Below, in pieces: positions 5,185 through 9,067 of a stretch of DNA of 9,067 nt. Position numbers and translations under genes: made by a program. Within the stretch, counting starts at the first letter, position 1, and each line of letters opens with the position of its first letter. The DNA lies in NCBI GenBank assembly GCA_002369525.1, contig DFFN01000176.1, positions 1 through 9,067 on the forward strand, read 5' to 3'. The DNA is from Lachnoclostridium sp. UBA3775 (GTDB lineage: Bacteria; Bacillota; Clostridia; Lachnospirales; Lachnospiraceae). The notes under the pieces are model-generated. The model was not told the DNA's origin. It worked only from the letters and a program-made list of their open reading frames with translations, and ran no database searches.

Positions 5185-8052
5185 TTAACCCAAAACACTG
5201 GCCTTCTTCGGTCCTATATTAAGTTTTTTCTTTGCTTCCGGCTGATACTGCTCGGACTTAAGTTTTGATCCTGCGACAATCGAAATCTTATCGAGAGCCG
5301 CATTGACCTGCTTCGCAGTCTCTCTGTCTGCCTGTTTGTCTGATTTACCCTTTACTGCCATCTGCTTATAGAATCCGTCCATCATATTGTTAAAGGTCTG
5401 CTTAACGGTTTTTACATTCAGATTGGTAATACCCTCATTCGAAGCCTTAAAAAGATCATGTTTGAATTGCTTTTCAACTCCTCTGAGTGCATCCATCTTG
5501 GTTTTGATCATACCGGCGCCCTTGTTTATATTGAAATCGGACAGCAGATCGTTTTCAGCTTTTTCAAATTCTTTTTTATCGCCGGAAAACTTTTCTTTTG
5601 CGATCTCGTTCATGGTATCTATATACATTGCTTTACAAGCAAAAATAAACATATCATTTTTGAGATTATCCTTCAATTGCTTCTGTTCATTTTTTATTCG
5701 TTTTATTTCTTCTTTGTCGCTTACTCCGTAAGTATTTGATTCATTCTCGGTGAAATCTGCTATTTTTTTCTGGAGCTTGCTCTCTTCTTCCGCAATCTTC
5801 ATTTCAAACTTGTTTTTCTTTCCGTTTTCAGCAGCAAGCCCGGGCTCATCAATAATTACATTCTTTGAATTATCAAGAACTGCCTTCTTTTCATTCTCGT
5901 AAGAATTGATCTGAGCTTCAATCTCTGGAATCCTGTCCTTAACGTCTAAGAGTTCTTTGTCAATTTTCATCTGCTCTGCAAACGCTTCTCTTGCCTGCAA
6001 CATGATATCGCGGCGTTTCACGGAATTACTGTTAGGTTTCCTTCCGCTATCCTTCGCGTCTTGTATTTCCTTGTTTTTTCTTTTAAGATACTTATCCATT
6101 GCATCGAGAATTGCCTGTTCTTCATTTATCACGTTCTGATCAAGCACTTTTCCGGTGACAATGTTACCTTTTATATTTTGTCTGAAATCAGCACCCAGTT
6201 TGGTATGGTCTTTCATTTCCACATCCCTGTAAAACTTTTTGCTGTTAAAGTCTGTCAGCATTTGCAGAATATCGCCGTAATCCTTCTTGGTAAACCAGCC
6301 TATGCTGTTTCCCCTTCGGACGCTTTCGATCGCATCCTTTACAAAATTATGATTACCGTTACCGACACTCCTGCTTCTGTCAATCAAAGAATCGGTTTTT
6401 CCAATTATTTCTTTGTTCTCGATATATTTGTTGATTTTTTCCGCATCGGCATTGAGCTTATCCATGAACTCTTTTGAGGACAGTTTTTTACTGTCTTCGG
6501 GCAGCTCAGCCATCTGAATATAATCTTTTATTTCATTTTTTGCAAGCTGACTGTTTGATTTGATCTTTTTCGCAAATAAGTCAGCAAAAATCTTTTCCCT
6601 GTTTTCCGGTTTTGCATCATATTCTTTCAGACGTTCGGCTTCTTTCTTTTCTTTCAGGGCCTGCTTCTGTTTATCTAAATTTGCCGCAATATCATCGAAC
6701 AGATAATCAAGCTCTTCAAAAACTGCTCTGAAACTCTTCTTTCCTGCACCATGGATAACTTTATCCTTATGCTCCTCTAACAGAACTCTTTTAATATTAT
6801 TAAAAGCCTTCAGCTTTTCCTCAGTGTTTTCCGGATTCTTTCCAAGACCATATCCGACACTCTTGTCAAGATTATTGATGCTTTTATTGTTTTCGGCTAT
6901 TTTTTTATCAAAATCCTTGATTTTTTTATCCGAAATTGTATATAAGTATCTTTTTCTGTTCTCCCTTATTATATTTTTTTTACGGGAAAGCTCCACTTCT
7001 TCAGCACGCGTCAGATTTTCAGTCCTGGTGTTGTTAACAGTATTCCTTAATTCCTCATAGTCTTTAAGCTCTTTTTCGTTAAACTTCTGTATTCCGGATT
7101 TTTCGGCGTCGGCAACACTTTTCAGTACTTTATTTTTTTCCTTTTCAAGCACAAAATTACCGCGTTCCAAAGTTCCTTTTGCACGTCCGATCATGTAAAA
7201 AAGCTTTGCTTCTTCATTGTTGTAACCGTGTTTTAAAGCTTTTGCCTCCTCCTTCATACCGGCTACGGTTCTGAAGGGACTGCGGTCATCTTCACCCTTT
7301 CCGAGCATATGATCTATTTCATTCTGGAGAAGCTTGTCATCCAGCTTTTTTCTGGTTTCCTCGGGGAGAGCCAAAAGCTTGTCATAGGCCTCAGTAAATC
7401 CGTCAAGAATTTTAATTTTGCGGTCAATATGTTCTTTTTCAGGTTCTTTTCCTTCTTTTTTTAGTTTTTGGAAATCTTTTTCAAGAAGCAGAAGCTCCGA
7501 ATAATTTTCATAAAGGTCTATCAAAGGCTGATATGCTTCACCGAGTTTTTCCTTAAACTCCTCAGGCTCAAAATACCTGAAATTCGGTATTCCGGTCAAC
7601 AGATTACCAAGATGAGTATACTGAGTTTCGCCTGAAAACTTCAGGTAATCGAATTCCGGATCCATAAAAGTATCAAGACACTTGTAATATGCGACGAAAG
7701 GCTTTGCTTTTTCATCGGGATTTTTAATTATTTCTTCCAGGTATGATTTGATCCCGGCATTTGCCTCTTTTGCATCTTTAATTATTTTTTCACCGTGAAT
7801 TTCGGTAAATTTTTGTTCCCCGTTTAATGAATGATATGTGATTCTGTTTCCGTTTTCCATATACACATTCTTCCTGACACCAGAGGAAGAAAATTCATCC
7901 ATTACATTTTGGGTTTTTTCATGAAGTTCCGGATTATCTGCGTTTATATCCTTGTCAAGATATGAATTGATATCAAAAAATCTCTGAAAATCTTTATTGT
8001 TCTCATGGACTTCTTCCGTCATATAATATTCATTGGGTCCAAGCTTAGGCAT
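5185..8052 (-). CDS. Unrecognised 955-residue Lys/Glu-rich, probably helical protein
   Basis: I do not recognise this gene. The product is highly charged, dominated by Lys, Glu, Asp and Asn, with long helix-prone stretches at about 186-245, 265-400, 455-550 and 690-800 that look like coiled coils. There is no signal peptide, membrane helix, Walker motif or evident metal site. It has only two cysteines (C125, C806) and one tryptophan (W586). Residues 1-180 look more globular, with aromatic clusters such as NEYYM, FQRFF and IPNFRYFEPEEF. Residues 564-690, from NGNHNFVKDAIESVRRGNS to the KRRD segment, also look like a distinct module. The C-terminus is basic (KKKLNIGPKKASVLG). AGGAGG at 8061-8066, 8 bases upstream, supports the start. 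It lies between the DUF512 gene and der and ends before a terminator. A cytoplasmic scaffold, or a protein exported by a route without a classical signal, are both only guesses. Confidence 0.85.
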   Translation of the reverse strand: MPKLGPNEYYMTEEVHENNKDFQRFFDINSYLDKDINADNPELHEKTQNVMDEFSSSGVRKNVYMENGNRITYHSLNGEQKFTEIHGEKIIKDAKEANAGIKSYLEEIIKNPDEKAKPFVAYYKCLDTFMDPEFDYLKFSGETQYTHLGNLLTGIPNFRYFEPEEFKEKLGEAYQPLIDLYENYSELLLLEKDFQKLKKEGKEPEKEHIDRKIKILDGFTEAYDKLLALPEETRKKLDDKLLQNEIDHMLGKGEDDRSPFRTVAGMKEEAKALKHGYNNEEAKLFYMIGRAKGTLERGNFVLEKEKNKVLKSVADAEKSGIQKFNEKELKDYEELRNTVNNTRTENLTRAEEVELSRKKNIIRENRKRYLYTISDKKIKDFDKKIAENNKSINNLDKSVGYGLGKNPENTEEKLKAFNNIKRVLLEEHKDKVIHGAGKKSFRAVFEELDYLFDDIAANLDKQKQALKEKKEAERLKEYDAKPENREKIFADLFAKKIKSNSQLAKNEIKDYIQMAELPEDSKKLSSKEFMDKLNADAEKINKYIENKEIIGKTDSLIDRSRSVGNGNHNFVKDAIESVRRGNSIGWFTKKDYGDILQMLTDFNSKKFYRDVEMKDHTKLGADFRQNIKGNIVTGKVLDQNVINEEQAILDAMDKYLKRKNKEIQDAKDSGRKPNSNSVKRRDIMLQAREAFAEQMKIDKELLDVKDRIPEIEAQINSYENEKKAVLDNSKNVIIDEPGLAAENGKKNKFEMKIAEEESKLQKKIADFTENESNTYGVSDKEEIKRIKNEQKQLKDNLKNDMFIFACKAMYIDTMNEIAKEKFSGDKKEFEKAENDLLSDFNINKGAGMIKTKMDALRGVEKQFKHDLFKASNEGITNLNVKTVKQTFNNMMDGFYKQMAVKGKSDKQADRETAKQVNAALDKISIVAGSKLKSEQYQPEAKKKLNIGPKKASVLG

Positions 8053-8120
8053 TTTTTTGTCCTCCTGTCAAATTACCTGTTAAAATCTTTTATTTAATAG
8101 TACATTTTTTTAAGGTTTTA
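8053..8120 (-). other. AT-rich 68-base spacer before the 955-codon gene
   Basis: The spacer holds the strong AGGAGG ribosome binding site (8061-8066) of the downstream gene. I see no hairpin with a T-run that would end the DUF512 transcript. A TACTAT box occurs on the minus strand in the upstream half, but it has no convincing -35 partner at 17 bases. The simplest reading is read-through from the DUF512 gene, possibly plus a weak promoter that I cannot define. Confidence 0.4.
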
Positions 8121-9067
8121 TTAATCTATCAGCGATTCTATGAAATCATAGCCCGAAGGCTCCGAGATCCTTATGTTTACGCCGAGTTTTTCACTGATCT
8201 CTTTAACATTCATGTCGTCAAGAAAAACCTCTTCTCCCGCACGGAACATCGAAGAAGTGAGTATCAGGGTATCTCCCAATTCCCTGCCCTTTAACTGCCG
8301 CAGAAGATCTCCGCCTGTTATCAGTCCCGCAACGGTAATATCCTTTCCGAAGAATTCATTTTCTATTTCATAAATGTTTATTTCAAGCCCCGGATAAAGC
8401 CCTTTTACTTTTCCGGCCAGAGATACGATGTAGGGATAAGCAAGCTTGCCGGTTGCTATCGATCGTTTTTTTACCCTTTCATCGCCCTTGCGGCGCGTAA
8501 GTTCTTCTTCAACTTCTGTTATCAGGCTTCTTAACATTCCGACACCGTTTTCAATCTGCATGTAACCCTCATATTCCTCCTCGGTCGGAAAATCCCTCCC
8601 GGCCTTTATATACCACTCATCGGAAGCATAAACAAAACGTATGCCGAAATGTTTCAGGCATATTGCCTGCCATTTATGTATGATGTCAAGGGTTTTTGCG
8701 GCATCCTCACTGTTAAAAAGCTCAAGCTTGGCAAGATCTTTACGGAATTTCGTAAGCCCTACCGGTACCACCGAAAGGCTCTGCATGCATGGGATGAACT
8801 CCGTCAGATCGTGTATTGTCTTTTCAAGTTCTTCGCCGTCGTTATAGCCCTTACAGAGTACGATCTGACCGTTCATGGTGATATCATGCTCCTTAAGTGT
8901 TTTCAGGTGCCTCAGAGAATCTCCGGCAAAGCGGTTATTGAGCATTTTACACCTTAAAGCCGGATTGGTAGTATGTACGGAGATATTTATCGGAGACAGA
9001 TGATAATAACAAATTCGTTCAACGTCTTTATCGCTGAGATTAGTCAGGGTAACATAATTTCCCTGCA
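8121..9067 (-). CDS. DUF512 / COG1625 Fe-S oxidoreductase-like protein, C-terminal part (cut by right window edge)
   Basis: The reading frame is open to the right edge, so the ATG at 8945 is internal and not the start: in-frame codons upstream of it give QGNYVTLTNLSDKDVERICY and then HLSPINISVHTTNPALRCKM. This is the pattern of the clostridial family with an N-terminal PDZ-like region, a radical-SAM-like (NifB/MoaA-related) core and a C-terminal DUF512 domain. About 314 residues are visible, including VVPVGLTKFR, the FVYASDEWYI segment, TGKLAYPY, the ITVAGLITGGDLL stretch and the C-terminal SGYDFIESLID. The cysteines expected to hold an Fe-S cluster lie beyond the window, so catalytic competence cannot be checked. 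The family is commonly next to der in Clostridia, and a link to ribosome or membrane functions has not been shown. Here the 955-codon gene separates the two. Confidence 0.9.
   Translation of the reverse strand, partial: QGNYVTLTNLSDKDVERICYYHLSPINISVHTTNPALRCKMLNNRFAGDSLRHLKTLKEHDITMNGQIVLCKGYNDGEELEKTIHDLTEFIPCMQSLSVVPVGLTKFRKDLAKLELFNSEDAAKTLDIIHKWQAICLKHFGIRFVYASDEWYIKAGRDFPTEEEYEGYMQIENGVGMLRSLITEVEEELTRRKGDERVKKRSIATGKLAYPYIVSLAGKVKGLYPGLEINIYEIENEFFGKDITVAGLITGGDLLRQLKGRELGDTLILTSSMFRAGEEVFLDDMNVKEISEKLGVNIRISEPSGYDFIESLID

Noticed and set aside
5185..8052. Toxin, nuclease or SMC-type ATPase role for the 955-residue protein
   Set aside because: No Walker motifs, nuclease signatures, metal-binding cluster or adjacent small antitoxin-like gene can be seen; coiled-coil composition alone is not evidence for any of these.
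8053..8120. TTGACA on the minus strand just before the AGGAGG site as a -35 box
   Set aside because: A start 17 or so bases further on would fall inside the coding region of the 955-codon gene, so it cannot serve that gene's own start.
8121..8945. A complete 274-residue gene starting at 8945
   Set aside because: The frame stays open to the window edge, and the upstream residues match the DUF512 family, so the gene is cut by the edge and 8945 is an internal Met.

Overview
All supported genes in this window lie on the minus strand, so they read from the right end to the left end. Gene content and style suggest a low-to-moderate GC Gram-positive of the Clostridia, most likely Lachnospiraceae. 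The reasons are the DUF512 protein followed by Der and PlsY, strong AGGAGG-type ribosome binding sites, tight overlapping gene spacing, and an anchored SH3 protein with a Thr/Pro/Asp linker. The genus cannot be fixed from the sequence alone.

In transcription order the layout is as follows. (1) The 3' part of a DUF512/COG1625 Fe-S oxidoreductase-like gene, cut by the right window edge. (2) A 955-codon gene for a Lys/Glu/Asp/Asn-rich, probably largely helical soluble protein that I do not recognise. (3) A two-layer hairpin that looks like a Rho-independent terminator, with a good sigma-A-type promoter inside it. (4) der, a ribosome assembly GTPase with two G domains. (5) plsY, an acyl-phosphate glycerol-3-phosphate acyltransferase. 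(6) A membrane-anchored SH3-like protein with seven 5-residue repeats. (7) A 550-residue MutS-family ATPase with predicted membrane segments. (8) rnhA, RNase HI. (9) The first 91 codons of canonical mutS, cut by the left edge.

Genes 4 to 9 form one compact run, with gaps or overlaps of -1, -8, +13, -4 and +27 bases. They probably form one operon driven at least partly by the promoter embedded in the hairpin upstream of der. It joins ribosome maturation, phospholipid synthesis, a surface or periplasm-facing protein, and nucleic-acid maintenance (MutS-like, RNase HI, MutS). The 955-codon gene is the outlier. It separates the DUF512 gene from der, is visibly more AT-rich, has its own strong ribosome binding site, and is closed off by the terminator. 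It looks like an accessory gene placed in a housekeeping neighbourhood.

No stretch over 300 bases lacks a gene. The longest non-coding gaps are about 90 bases (5095-5184) and 68 bases (8053-8120). I saw no RNA genes, insertion sequences, CRISPR arrays or origins.
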